Origin: Burkholderiaceae bacterium
GTDB taxonomy: Bacteria; Pseudomonadota; Gammaproteobacteria; Burkholderiales; Burkholderiaceae_C
Assembly: GCA_029864165.1 (NCBI GenBank)
Contig: JAOTTZ010000027.1
Span: 1 to 10,800 of the forward strand
Length of the DNA stretch: 10,800 bases
Direction: 5' to 3'
Positions 1 through 6,963 of this stretch are shown piece by piece. The translations under genes and the position numbers were made by a program. Under the pieces are notes generated by a model that ran no database searches, had not been told where the DNA came from, and was given only the letters and a program-made list of their open reading frames with translations. Position 1 is the first letter of the stretch; each line of letters starts with the position of its first letter.

Positions 1-747
1 GCCGACCTTCACCCCCAGCTCTATCTTCAGACCCTGTTGCGTGAAAACCTTGAACGCTTCCTTGGCAACGGAGGTATCAGCTGCGCCGAGAAAGTTCGGC
101 AGCGCTTCGAGCACGGTCACGTCCGAGCCTAGGCGGCGCCACACCGAGCCCATCTCTAGGCCAACCACGCCCGAGCCGATGACGCCGAGCTTGGCTGGCA
201 CGGCGGCCAGGCGCAGCGCGCCATCGTTGGAGAGTATGCTTTCTTCGTCAAATGGGGCGCCGGGTAACGCACGGGCGTTGGAGCCGGTGGCGACGATGAT
301 GTGTTTGGCGGCGAGCAAGGTTTCTTCTTTGCCTTCTACTTTGATCTCGTAGCCATCATCGACGGCGCGCACAAACGAGCCACTGCCGTGGAAGAAAGTG
401 ACCTTGTTCTTCTTGAAGAGATACAGGACGCCGTCATTGTTTTGCTTGACGATGTCACCCTTGCGGCCGAGCATTTTGGCAACGTCGATCTTCAAGTTCG
501 ATAAGCCGATGCCGTGATCGGCAAAGCGGTGCTGTGCGTGTTCGTAGTGCTCCGACGATTGCAGCAGCGCTTTGGAAGGGATGCAACCCACGTTGGTGCA
601 GGTGCCGCCCGGCGCCGGGCCGCCCGCGGCGTTTTCCCACGCGTCGATACAAGCCGTATGCAGGCCGAGCTGTGCGGCGCGTATGGCGGCGATGTAGCCG
701 CCCGGGCCGCCGCCGATGACGATGACATCGAATGGGTTGGTGCTCAT
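1..747 (-). CDS. lpdA: Dihydrolipoyl dehydrogenase (E3 of 2-oxoglutarate dehydrogenase), N-terminal 249 residues; runs off the window
   Basis: E3 flavoenzyme that reoxidises the dihydrolipoyl group on the E2 subunit and passes the electrons through FAD and a redox disulfide to NAD+. The gene starts at the ATG complementary to 745-747 and is still open at base 1. The visible 249 codons are about half of the family's usual length of roughly 475. Seen in the translation: the FAD-binding GGGPGGY near residues 12-18, the redox-active pair C50/C55 in CTNVGC followed by IPSK, an ATGS segment at 153-156, and the NAD-binding GSGVVGLE at 191-198. AGGA lies about 8 nt before the start. It is the third gene after odhA and odhB, 26 bp from odhB, so it most likely serves the 2-oxoglutarate complex. 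Function is secure; the partner complex is inferred from position. Confidence 0.96.
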   Translation of the reverse strand, partial: MSTNPFDVIVIGGGPGGYIAAIRAAQLGLHTACIDAWENAAGGPAPGGTCTNVGCIPSKALLQSSEHYEHAQHRFADHGIGLSNLKIDVAKMLGRKGDIVKQNNDGVLYLFKKNKVTFFHGSGSFVRAVDDGYEIKVEGKEETLLAAKHIIVATGSNARALPGAPFDEESILSNDGALRLAAVPAKLGVIGSGVVGLEMGSVWRRLGSDVTVLEALPNFLGAADTSVAKEAFKVFTQQGLKIELGVKVG

Positions 748-755
748 GCGTTGGT

Positions 756-771
756 CCTATTCACGAATAGG
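756..771 (-). promoter_or_regulatory. Small inverted repeat overlapping the lpdA ribosome binding site
   Basis: The odhB-lpdA gap contains CCTATTC, two bases, then GAATAGG, a 7-bp inverted repeat. In the mRNA this can fold as a 6-bp stem with a four-base loop. The 3' arm ends in AGG, which is part of the AGGA that serves lpdA. The stem could therefore limit lpdA translation unless ribosomes leaving odhB open it. The repeat is seen directly; any role is inference. Confidence 0.3.
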
Positions 772-773
772 TT

Positions 774-2006
774 CTAAATATCAAACAACAGGCGCGCTGG
801 GTCTTCCAGCGCTTCTTTGATCGCGACCAGGCCGAGCACCGCTTCGCGCCCGTCGATGATGCGGTGGTCGTAACTCAGCGCCAGGTAGTTGACGGGGCGC
901 ACTACCACCGCGCCGTTTTCGACCACCGCTCGGTCTTTGGTGGCGTGCACGCCCAGAATCGCGCTCTGCGGTGGGTTGATGATGGGCGTGGAAAGCATAG
1001 AGCCAAAGACACCGCCGTTGCTGATCGAAAAAGTGCCGCCGCTTAATTCTTCGAGCGAGAGCTTGCTCTCCTTGGCTTTGAGCCCGAAGTCGGCGATTTT
1101 CTTCTCGATATCGGCAAAGCTCATCTGGTCGGCATTGCGCAAGATGGGTACCACCAGTCCGCGTGGCGATCCTACGGCGATGCCGATGTCGAAGTAGCCG
1201 TGGTACACGATGTCGTTGCCGTCGACGCTGGCGTTGATGATCGGGAACTTTTTGAGCGCTGCCACCGATGCCTTGACGAAAAAGCTCATGAAGCCGAGTT
1301 TGGTGCCATGTTCCTTCTCGAACTTTTCCTGAAAGCGCTTGCGCATTTCCATCACCGGGGCCATGTTGACCTCGTTGAAAGTGGTCAGTATCGCGTTGGT
1401 GGCCTGCGATTGAAGCAGGCGCTCGGCGATCCTGGCGCGCAGACGGCTCATCGGGACGCGCTGTTCAGCGCGGTCTCGCAAGTCTGCCGCTATCGGCGCA
1501 GCCACCGGTGGTAGCGGCTTGACGACCGCGGCGACCGCAGGCGCGCCGCTCGGCGCGGCGTTCGCGGCCAACGCATTCAACACATCGCCCTTGGTCACGC
1601 GGCCGTCTTTGCCGGTACCGGCCACCGACCCTGGGGCGAGCTTGTTGTCGGCGATCAATTTGGCTGCGGCCGGCATGGCTGCAGTGCTCTTGGCGCTTTC
1701 GGCAGCGGGGGCGGCCACGGCAGCGGGAGAGGCTTTGGCCGTCGTTGGGCTCGCGCTGGCAACGCCTTCGGTATCGATGCGGGCGATGACTTCGTTGCTG
1801 ACGCAACTCTCACCGTCTTTCTTGACCAACTCTGTCATCACGCCGGCACTCGGCGCGGGTACTTCAAGTACCACCTTGTCCGTCTCTATCTCGACCAGGA
1901 GCTCGTCCAACGCAACCGGCTCGCCCGGCTTCTTCTTCCATGTCAGCAAGGTGGCTTCGGCCACCGACTCGGAGAGTTGCGGTACTTTGACTTCTGCGAT
2001 GGTCAT
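774..2006 (-). CDS. odhB: Dihydrolipoyllysine-residue succinyltransferase, E2 of 2-oxoglutarate dehydrogenase
   Basis: E2 core of the 2-oxoglutarate dehydrogenase complex; it moves the succinyl group from E1-bound ThDP via its lipoyl arm to CoA. The 410 residues match the family length. Domain order: lipoyl domain at about 1-77 with the lipoylated lysine K44 in ETDKVV; an Ala/Pro-rich linker at about 82-110; the peripheral subunit-binding domain at about 111-147 ([17 protein letters not shown]); a second Ala/Pro linker; and the catalytic acyltransferase domain from about 182 to the end, with the active-site H381-R-I-I-D385-G in [27 protein letters not shown] and the C-terminal RLLFDI are typical of the succinyl-specific E2 rather than the acetyl type. 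The ATG at 2006 starts the lipoyl domain directly ([10 protein letters not shown]). It lies 46 bp after odhA and 26 bp before lpdA, within one operon. Also called sucB. Confidence 0.97.
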   Translation of the reverse strand: MTIAEVKVPQLSESVAEATLLTWKKKPGEPVALDELLVEIETDKVVLEVPAPSAGVMTELVKKDGESCVSNEVIARIDTEGVASASPTTAKASPAAVAAPAAESAKSTAAMPAAAKLIADNKLAPGSVAGTGKDGRVTKGDVLNALAANAAPSGAPAVAAVVKPLPPVAAPIAADLRDRAEQRVPMSRLRARIAERLLQSQATNAILTTFNEVNMAPVMEMRKRFQEKFEKEHGTKLGFMSFFVKASVAALKKFPIINASVDGNDIVYHGYFDIGIAVGSPRGLVVPILRNADQMSFADIEKKIADFGLKAKESKLSLEELSGGTFSISNGGVFGSMLSTPIINPPQSAILGVHATKDRAVVENGAVVVRPVNYLALSYDHRIIDGREAVLGLVAIKEALEDPARLLFDI

Positions 2007-2052
2007 TGTTGATGCTTTCAGTGTTTAGTCGAAGGTGAGGCTACGCGCAGCC

Positions 2053-4911
2053 TTACTTGGTCAGAACAAAGCCTTTGAGTTTGCCGAACGCTTGCTCCAG
2101 CAACGCTGCTTGTTGCTCCTGATGCAAGTGGTAGTAACCCACCGCGGGCGAGGCCGAGGCCTGTCTGCCGGCATAGCCACGCTTTTGCCCTTCGTCCATG
2201 TTCTCGTAGATGTAGTGCTGCACATAAAACCATGCGCCCTGGTTTTGCGGCTCGTCTTGGCACCACACCACCTCGCTCAGGTGGGGGTATTGCTTCAACT
2301 CGGCGGTAAAGGCCTTGTGCGGGAAGGGGTAGAGCTGCTCGACGCGCGCGATGGCGACGTCCAACCGTTTCTCTTGCTGGCGCTTTTTGACCAGGTCGTA
2401 GTACACCTTGCCTGAGCACGCAATCAAGCGCTTGACCTTGCTAGCATCGACTTCCGCGCTGGTTTCGCCGATCACAGTTCTGAACTCGCCGCTGGTGAAC
2501 TCGTCGATCGGCGAACTCGCGTCTTTGGCGCGCAGCAGCGACTTGGGCGTCATGATGACCAGCGGCTTTCTGAACATGCGCACCATCTGACGGCGCAGCA
2601 CATGAAATATCTGACTGGCCGACGTGGGTTGAACGATTTGCATGTTGTTGTCCGCCGCGAGTTGCATGAAGCGCTCCAAGCGCGCCGAACTGTGCTCGGG
2701 CCCCTGGCCTTCGTATCCATGCGGCAGCATCAGGGTCAAACCGTTGGCGCGGCCCCACTTGACTTCACCCGAAGCGATGAACTGATCGATCACTACCTGT
2801 GCGCCGTTGACGAAGTCGCCGAACTGTGCCTCCCAAATCACGAGCGTGTTCGGATCGGAACTGGCGTAGCCGTACTCGAAACCGAGCACGGCTTCTTCGG
2901 ACAACAGCGAATCGATGACAACGAACGGCGCCTGGTCTGCGGCGACATGCCCCAAAGGCGTGAAGGTGCCTTCGTCCCATTTTTCGCGGTTCTGATCGTG
3001 CAACACAGCGTGGCGGTGCGTGAAGGTGCCGCGCCCGCAATCCTCACCCGACAGGCGCACCGCGTAACCGTTGGCGACCAGCGAGGCAAAAGCCAGGTGC
3101 TCGCCCATTCCCCAGTCGATGTTGGTTTCCCCCCGGCCCATCGCGGCACGGTCGGTCAGCACTTTCTCGACCAAGGGGTGCACCTTGAAGTTGGGCGGCA
3201 CCGTGGTGATGCGTTCGGCCAGGCGGGTGATTTCGGTCAAGGGCAGGGCCGTGTCCGCCGAATCCGTCCACTTCTTGTTCAAGAACGGGGCCCAGTCCAC
3301 CGCGTACTTGCTCTTGTAATTTGTCAACACCGGGTCGTAGGTGTTTTTGCCCAGGTCCATCGCTGCGCGAAAAGCTTTGGCCATGGCATCGGGCCCGTCC
3401 TCCGGCAAGACGCCTTGCGTGACGAGTTTGTCGCCATAGAGCTTACGGGTACCCGGATGGGTGCCGATTTTCTTGTACATCAGCGGTTGGGTGAGCGCTG
3501 GCGTGTCTTGCTCGTTGTGGCCGAGCTTGCGAAAGCAGACGATGTCAATCACCACGTCTTTGTTGAACTCTTGCCGGTAATCGAGCACCATCTGCGTAGC
3601 CAGCACCACGGCTTCGGGGTCGTCGCCGTTGACGTGCAATACGGGGGCTTCGACCATCTTGACCACGTCGGTGCAGTACAGCGTCGAACGGGCGTCGCGC
3701 GGGTCGCTGGTGGTAAAGCCAATCTGGTTGTTGATCACCACGTGCACCGTGCCGCCGGTGTAGTAGCCGCGGGTCTGCGCCAAGGCCAGGGTTTCCATCA
3801 CTACGCCCTGGCCGGCAAAAGCCGCGTCGCCGTGCACGATGACCGGCAGCACCGTGTTGCCACGCGTGTCGCCGCGACGGTCCAGACGTGCTTTGACGGA
3901 ACCTTCGACCACCGGGTTGACGATTTCAAGGTGCGACGGGTTGAAGGCCAAGCTCAGATGGACTGGCCCGCCGTCTGTGGTCACGTCGCTGGAAAAGCCC
4001 TGGTGGTACTTCACATCGCCTGACGGCAAGTCGGCGGGCGCCGTGTGGTCGAACTCGGCGAACAAACCGGCTGGGCTTTTGCCCAATGTGTTCACCAGCA
4101 CGTTCAGACGCCCGCGATGTGCCATGCCAATGACGACTTCTTGTATGCCCTTATCGCCGGAGCGTTGCACCAGCTCATCCATACAGGCGATGAAACTCTC
4201 GCCGCCTTCGAGCGAAAAGCGCTTCTGGCCCACGAACTTGGTGTGTAGATAGCGCTCAAGGCCTTCGGCGGCGGTCAACCGCTCAAGAATGCGCTGCTTC
4301 TTTTCAGCGCTGAAGTTGGGTTTGGCGCGGATGGTCTCCAGGCGTTGTTGCCACCAGCGCTCTTCTTTGGGATCGGTGATGTGCATGTACTCTGCGCCTA
4401 TCGATCCGCAGTAAGTCTCGCGCAGCGCCTGCAAAATCTCGCGCAGCGTCATGCTTTCTGCCTTGGAGACATAGGTGCTGCTGGCGCTGAACACCATGTC
4501 CATGTCGGACTCGCTCAAGTCGTAGAACGCCGGTTCCAACTCTGGAATCTTCGGTCGCTCTAAACGCTTCAATGGGTCGAGGTCGGCCCAGCGCGATCCA
4601 AGAAAGCGGTAGGCCGCTATCAGAGATTGCACGTGAACCTGCATGCGCGCTACCGCCAAGTCGGCGCTGCTGGCCTTGTTGCCGAAGGACTTTGCCTTGG
4701 CGCGCTGTGCGAAAGACTCGATCACCGGCGCGTGCGCCACGTCGGGTGCGCCGCTGCCGTCTGCGGCCGCGACGTTTTGAAGCGAGTCGAAGTAAGCGCG
4801 CCAACCGTCGGCGACGGAACCCGGATTGTCCAGGTAGGCTTCGTACATCTCTTCGACGTAGGGGGCGCTGCCCCCAAACAGGTGTGAGTTCAACCTGTAC
4901 TGCTGCATCAT
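2053..4911 (-). CDS. odhA: 2-oxoglutarate dehydrogenase E1 component
   Basis: ThDP-dependent E1 that decarboxylates 2-oxoglutarate and succinylates the E2 lipoyl group. The frame is open up to 5010, but I start it at the ATG complementary to 4909-4911 (MMQQYR...). A strong GAGGTGA lies five bases upstream, the N-terminus then matches the family, and the 33 residues before it have no E1 character. This gives 952 aa, close to the usual size. Seen: the N-terminal E2-binding segment (HLFGGSAPYVEEMYEAYL); active-site histidines H265 (GMAHRGR), H327 (FNPSH) and H740 (GPEHSSAR); the ThDP/Mg region GDAAFAGQG at 361-369 with NNQIGFT at 394-400; and the transketolase-like pyrimidine domain in the second half (DCGRGTF, then FEYGYA). 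The last residues VLTK precede a TAA stop. First gene of odhA-odhB-lpdA; also called sucA. Control probably acts through its leader. Confidence 0.97.
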   Translation of the reverse strand: MMQQYRLNSHLFGGSAPYVEEMYEAYLDNPGSVADGWRAYFDSLQNVAAADGSGAPDVAHAPVIESFAQRAKAKSFGNKASSADLAVARMQVHVQSLIAAYRFLGSRWADLDPLKRLERPKIPELEPAFYDLSESDMDMVFSASSTYVSKAESMTLREILQALRETYCGSIGAEYMHITDPKEERWWQQRLETIRAKPNFSAEKKQRILERLTAAEGLERYLHTKFVGQKRFSLEGGESFIACMDELVQRSGDKGIQEVVIGMAHRGRLNVLVNTLGKSPAGLFAEFDHTAPADLPSGDVKYHQGFSSDVTTDGGPVHLSLAFNPSHLEIVNPVVEGSVKARLDRRGDTRGNTVLPVIVHGDAAFAGQGVVMETLALAQTRGYYTGGTVHVVINNQIGFTTSDPRDARSTLYCTDVVKMVEAPVLHVNGDDPEAVVLATQMVLDYRQEFNKDVVIDIVCFRKLGHNEQDTPALTQPLMYKKIGTHPGTRKLYGDKLVTQGVLPEDGPDAMAKAFRAAMDLGKNTYDPVLTNYKSKYAVDWAPFLNKKWTDSADTALPLTEITRLAERITTVPPNFKVHPLVEKVLTDRAAMGRGETNIDWGMGEHLAFASLVANGYAVRLSGEDCGRGTFTHRHAVLHDQNREKWDEGTFTPLGHVAADQAPFVVIDSLLSEEAVLGFEYGYASSDPNTLVIWEAQFGDFVNGAQVVIDQFIASGEVKWGRANGLTLMLPHGYEGQGPEHSSARLERFMQLAADNNMQIVQPTSASQIFHVLRRQMVRMFRKPLVIMTPKSLLRAKDASSPIDEFTSGEFRTVIGETSAEVDASKVKRLIACSGKVYYDLVKKRQQEKRLDVAIARVEQLYPFPHKAFTAELKQYPHLSEVVWCQDEPQNQGAWFYVQHYIYENMDEGQKRGYAGRQASASPAVGYYHLHQEQQAALLEQAFGKLKGFVLTK

Positions 4912-4992
4912 TTCGCTCACCTCTAGCACCGGTCTGCGGCGCTCTAGTGGGTACAAAACCTTCCGCGACACGGCTGCACCGGTTAGCGGACT
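4912..4992 (-). promoter_or_regulatory. Candidate SucA RNA motif (structured odhA/sucA leader)
   Basis: The SucA RNA motif is a described conserved RNA structure found in Burkholderiales just upstream of sucA, overlapping its Shine-Dalgarno sequence. This stretch has the right host type, gene and position. Seen directly: TCCGC (4986-4990) can pair with GCGGA (4962-4966), with CGG/CCG pairing inside; CTAG at about 4944-4947 can pair with CTAG at 4923-4926, directly beside GAGGTGA; the self-complementary box ACCGGTGC occurs at 4976-4983 and again at 4926-4933, exactly 50 bp apart. I could not align it to the family model from memory, so the assignment rests on position plus visible stems. A presumed cis-regulator of odhA translation, ligand unknown. 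Confidence 0.55.
4917..4923 (-). promoter_or_regulatory. Shine-Dalgarno sequence deciding the odhA start
   Basis: GAGGTGA on the minus strand, five bases before the first of two tandem ATG codons. It decides the start at 4911 over the longer open frame up to 5010. It lies beside a CTAG element that can pair with a second CTAG upstream, so its access may be controlled by leader structure. Confidence 0.8.
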
Positions 4993-5146
4993 AGCGGCCC
5001 GTCTTGGCAAAACACGCGAAAGGCGGGAACGAACTACAGATCTAAACCCAACAATGTAACACCGTCACGCAAGCTGGTACGCCCACGGATAGAAGGGGAA
5101 TACCGCCGTTATCGCCGGATTGCCGGTTGGCTTAGGGTGAGAACCT
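4993..5146. other. Divergent intergenic region (odhA promoter side / cysteine-rich gene)
   Basis: Together with the leader this 235-bp gap separates two genes read away from each other, so both promoters should lie here. On the minus strand GTGTTACATTGTTGGG followed by TTTAGATCTGTAG (about 5040-5062) is the most AT-rich part and the likeliest place for the odh promoter, but I see no well-spaced -35/-10 pair. I see no further gene. Confidence 0.4.
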
Positions 5147-5500
5147 GTGGCTCCGCAGCGTATGAGTCACCGCGTCATTCACATCCACAGCCAGGCGCCG
5201 CCCAAGCCCGGCTGGGGCGAGGCGTGCAATGGTTGTGGCGTGTGTTGCCTGCTGCAACCATGCCCCGTGGGCGTGCTCGTGAGCCGGCGCCGCCACGGTG
5301 CGTGCACCGCATTGGTATGGCAACAGGCCGAGGGCCGCTACCTTTGTGGCATACTCGCCACCCCGCGGCGCTACACGGGTTTGGTTTGGCCGTGGGCGCA
5401 AAAGGTGGCTGCGCGTCTGACGCGACGCATGATTTCCGCCGGCCGCGGTTGCGATTGCGACGTTGAACCCGAAGCTGAAGTTGAACAAAAAACGGGCTAG
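5147..5500 (+). CDS. Small cysteine-rich protein (CxxCxxCC type, YkgJ-like metal-binding cluster), function unknown
   Basis: A 117-residue protein with nine cysteines. C27, C30, C33 and C34 form CNGCGVCC, followed by C39-P, C53, C67 and a terminal C102-D-C104. The CxxCxxCC pattern resembles the zinc/iron-chelating cysteine-cluster proteins of the YkgJ type, so binding of a metal or Fe-S cluster is likely, but no enzyme activity can be assigned. There is no signal peptide or clear membrane segment, so it should be cytoplasmic. Start choice: the GTG at 5147 has GGTGA six bases upstream; the ATG at 5162 (MSHRVI, 112 aa) is an alternative that may fit homologues better but has no good binding site. 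Transcribed divergently from odhA and apparently alone. The protein is Arg-rich with a short acidic tail (EPEAEVE). A real gene with high probability, unknown role. Confidence 0.8.
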   Translation: MAPQRMSHRVIHIHSQAPPKPGWGEACNGCGVCCLLQPCPVGVLVSRRRHGACTALVWQQAEGRYLCGILATPRRYTGLVWPWAQKVAARLTRRMISAGRGCDCDVEPEAEVEQKTG

Positions 5501-5629
5501 CGTCAAGTGGTATTGGAGTGAGTGATGCGGGGGTAGTGACAACGCGGGCGTAACGACGCCGGCGGTGGGGTATGGCGCCCCATAGTGCAACCCAGCTGAC
5601 ACCTAAGTTTGGTGTGACGCCGTGATGAG

Positions 5630-5655
5630 GCAAGTGTCGTCGTCTGCACACTTGC
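5630..5655. repeat. 8-bp perfect inverted repeat, 10-base loop
   Basis: GCAAGTGT (5630-5637) and ACACTTGC (5648-5655) are exact reverse complements around a 10-base spacer. No T-run follows on either strand, so it does not look like a standard terminator. It could be an operator or an RNA hairpin. Confidence 0.55.
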
Positions 5656-5677
5656 AAGGTTCCAACTGGTTAGGTTC

Positions 5678-5713
5678 AAAGTCTCCATCGACGCAAGTTG
5701 CGCTGGAGACTTT
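5678..5713. repeat. 36-bp near-palindrome upstream of the GH5 gene; possible terminator or operator
   Basis: The outer arms AAAGTCTCCA (5678-5687) and TGGAGACTTT (5704-5713) are perfect 10-bp complements. Inside them CGCAA-G-TTGCG (5692-5702) is a second, 5-bp inverted pair, so almost the whole 36 bp is symmetric. The arms end in AAA/TTT and TTTACTTTG follows on the plus strand, which fits a weak bidirectional terminator. Its place 44 bp before the GH5 start also fits an operator. Confidence 0.5.
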
Positions 5714-5757
5714 ACTTTGCCGTTTGTTGCAATAACTACACAATTAAAAGGTCAGTC

Positions 5758-6951
5758 ATGAAAAAACTTTGTCTAGCGCTGTCGACGGTTTTGATCGCCG
5801 CTTGTTCAGCTATGGATTCTGAACGGTTCGCAATGGAAGTTGACGAGCCTTCTTTGCAAAGTAAGGGGCGTCTATCGGCACCACTTGCTGAAAAGGAATT
5901 TCTACCGCCAACGCATCCGCTGACAGCCGGTGCGCACGCTTGTAGTTTTGACTATCCGCCCCAGGAGCGCGCCGCGGGTTGCAACCGTGCTCTGGCGCGC
6001 ACGATCAACTTTGGAGACATGCTCGACACGCCCACGGAAGGTTTAGGTCCGGTGCTGAGTGACGAATTCATCACCCTCGCCAAGGGGGCGGGTTTCACCG
6101 CGATACGCCTGACCATTCGCTGGGACGCTCGTGCCGACTTTAAGCCACCTTACACCATCGACCCCGATTTTTTCGATCGCGTCGACGGTGCTGTCAAGCT
6201 CGCCAGCGCCCAAGGGCTGGCTGTTGTCATCGATATGCATCACTACGCGGCGATGAACACCGCTCCAAAGTCTGAGCAACAGCGCTTTTTGGCGCTGTGG
6301 AATCAGATTGCTCAGCATTACCGCAATGCGCCGGCCACGGTGATGTTCGAGTTGCTCAATGAGCCCAACCTTTACCTTGGCCGCGATATGTGGCAGCGTG
6401 TTATGTCCGCAGCGCTACGGGAAATCCGCGCGAGCAACCCAGATCGAACGCTGATCGTCGGCGGCGCGCCGTGGAATACGCTCGCTGCGCTGGAGCAACT
6501 GCATCTGCCCTTCGACGATAGAAATCTGATCGTGACGTTTCATTATTACGACCCGATCGAAGTGACTCACCAGGGTGCCGAATGGGTAGATGGCTCGGAC
6601 GAGTGGATGGGCACGGCTTGGCGCGGCAGCGCTGCCGAAAGGCAGGCGCTGAAGGCTGATTTCGCCGATGTCGCCCAATGGGCCAAGGTGGAACGCCGGC
6701 CGATATTCTTGGGCGAGTTCGGTGTGTATTCCGAAGCTGACGACGCAACAAGGCTTGCTTGGACCAAAGCAGTTCGTGAGCAGGCAGAGGCGAATGGGTT
6801 CAGTTGGGCCTACTGGGAGCTGGCGTCCAAATTCGGGGTGTTAGACCCATGGACGCTGGATTGGCGCGAGCCCTTGCTGCAAACCTTGTTGCCGCAGTCG
6901 CCGGTATTGGGTGCGAATGCTCGGTTGTACGGTCGATATGACGATCGGTAG
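5758..6951 (+). CDS. Glycoside hydrolase family 5 (cellulase-like) lipoprotein
   Basis: Predicted retaining beta-glycanase of the GH5 (clan A) TIM-barrel type, with an endoglucanase-like appearance; the true substrate cannot be told from sequence. The ATG at 5758 has AAAGG upstream and gives a lipoprotein signal peptide with lipobox I13-A-A-C16; Ser at +2 suggests outer-membrane anchoring. A linker runs to about residue 60. Barrel landmarks: TAIRLTIRWD (114-123), VVIDMHHY (156-163), acid/base E202 in LLNEPN, FHYYDP (261-266), nucleophile E320 in LGEFG, and SWAYWE (349-354). 397 residues is complete for a single catalytic domain, with no carbohydrate-binding module. It stands alone between unrelated genes, behind a hairpin-rich leader. 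The promoter and first ~150 bases are clearly more AT-rich than the neighbours, which hints at separate acquisition. Family secure, specificity open. Confidence 0.92.
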   Translation: MKKLCLALSTVLIAACSAMDSERFAMEVDEPSLQSKGRLSAPLAEKEFLPPTHPLTAGAHACSFDYPPQERAAGCNRALARTINFGDMLDTPTEGLGPVLSDEFITLAKGAGFTAIRLTIRWDARADFKPPYTIDPDFFDRVDGAVKLASAQGLAVVIDMHHYAAMNTAPKSEQQRFLALWNQIAQHYRNAPATVMFELLNEPNLYLGRDMWQRVMSAALREIRASNPDRTLIVGGAPWNTLAALEQLHLPFDDRNLIVTFHYYDPIEVTHQGAEWVDGSDEWMGTAWRGSAAERQALKADFADVAQWAKVERRPIFLGEFGVYSEADDATRLAWTKAVREQAEANGFSWAYWELASKFGVLDPWTLDWREPLLQTLLPQSPVLGANARLYGRYDDR

Positions 6952-6963
6952 CGCGGGCGTGTA

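Larger units (their letters stand above)
5501..5757. other. Non-coding region with four successive inverted repeats
   Basis: No convincing gene in 257 bp; open frames here are short, poor in codon bias and mutually overlapping. It holds TATGG/CCATA (5571-5575, 5580-5584), ACACC/GGTGT (5599-5603, 5611-5615), an 8-bp pair at 5630-5655 and a 10-bp pair at 5678-5713, the last two listed separately. The final 45 bases before the GH5 gene are AT-rich and should hold its promoter or leader, but I cannot point to good -35/-10 boxes. Confidence 0.5.

Noticed and set aside
1519..2028. 169-codon plus-strand open frame, Ala/Ser/Thr-rich
   Set aside because: Antisense to the lipoyl domain and Ala/Pro linker of odhB; its composition simply mirrors that linker.
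2602..4023. Long open frame (473 codons) on the plus strand
   Set aside because: It lies wholly inside odhA on the opposite strand. High GC at codon third positions of the real gene removes stops from the antisense frame; the translation is His/Val/Arg-rich with no domain.
4912..5010. N-terminal extension of odhA by 33 residues
   Set aside because: The extension has no E1 similarity, and the strong GAGGTGA plus family N-terminus place the start at 4911. The region is better read as the RNA leader.
5650..5690. GGTTCAAAGTCTCCA resembling a tRNA T-arm and CCA end
   Set aside because: No matching acceptor strand, D-arm or anticodon arm at the right distance upstream; it is one arm of the palindrome.
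5711..5752. Possible sigma-70 boxes before the GH5 gene (such as TTGCCG or TTTACT)
   Set aside because: No -10 box with an acceptable match lies at 16-18 bp from either candidate.
5698..5757. TTG start 60 bp upstream for the GH5 gene
   Set aside because: It would put 20 residues before a well-formed lipoprotein signal peptide and lies inside the palindrome; the ATG at 5758 has AAAGG before it.
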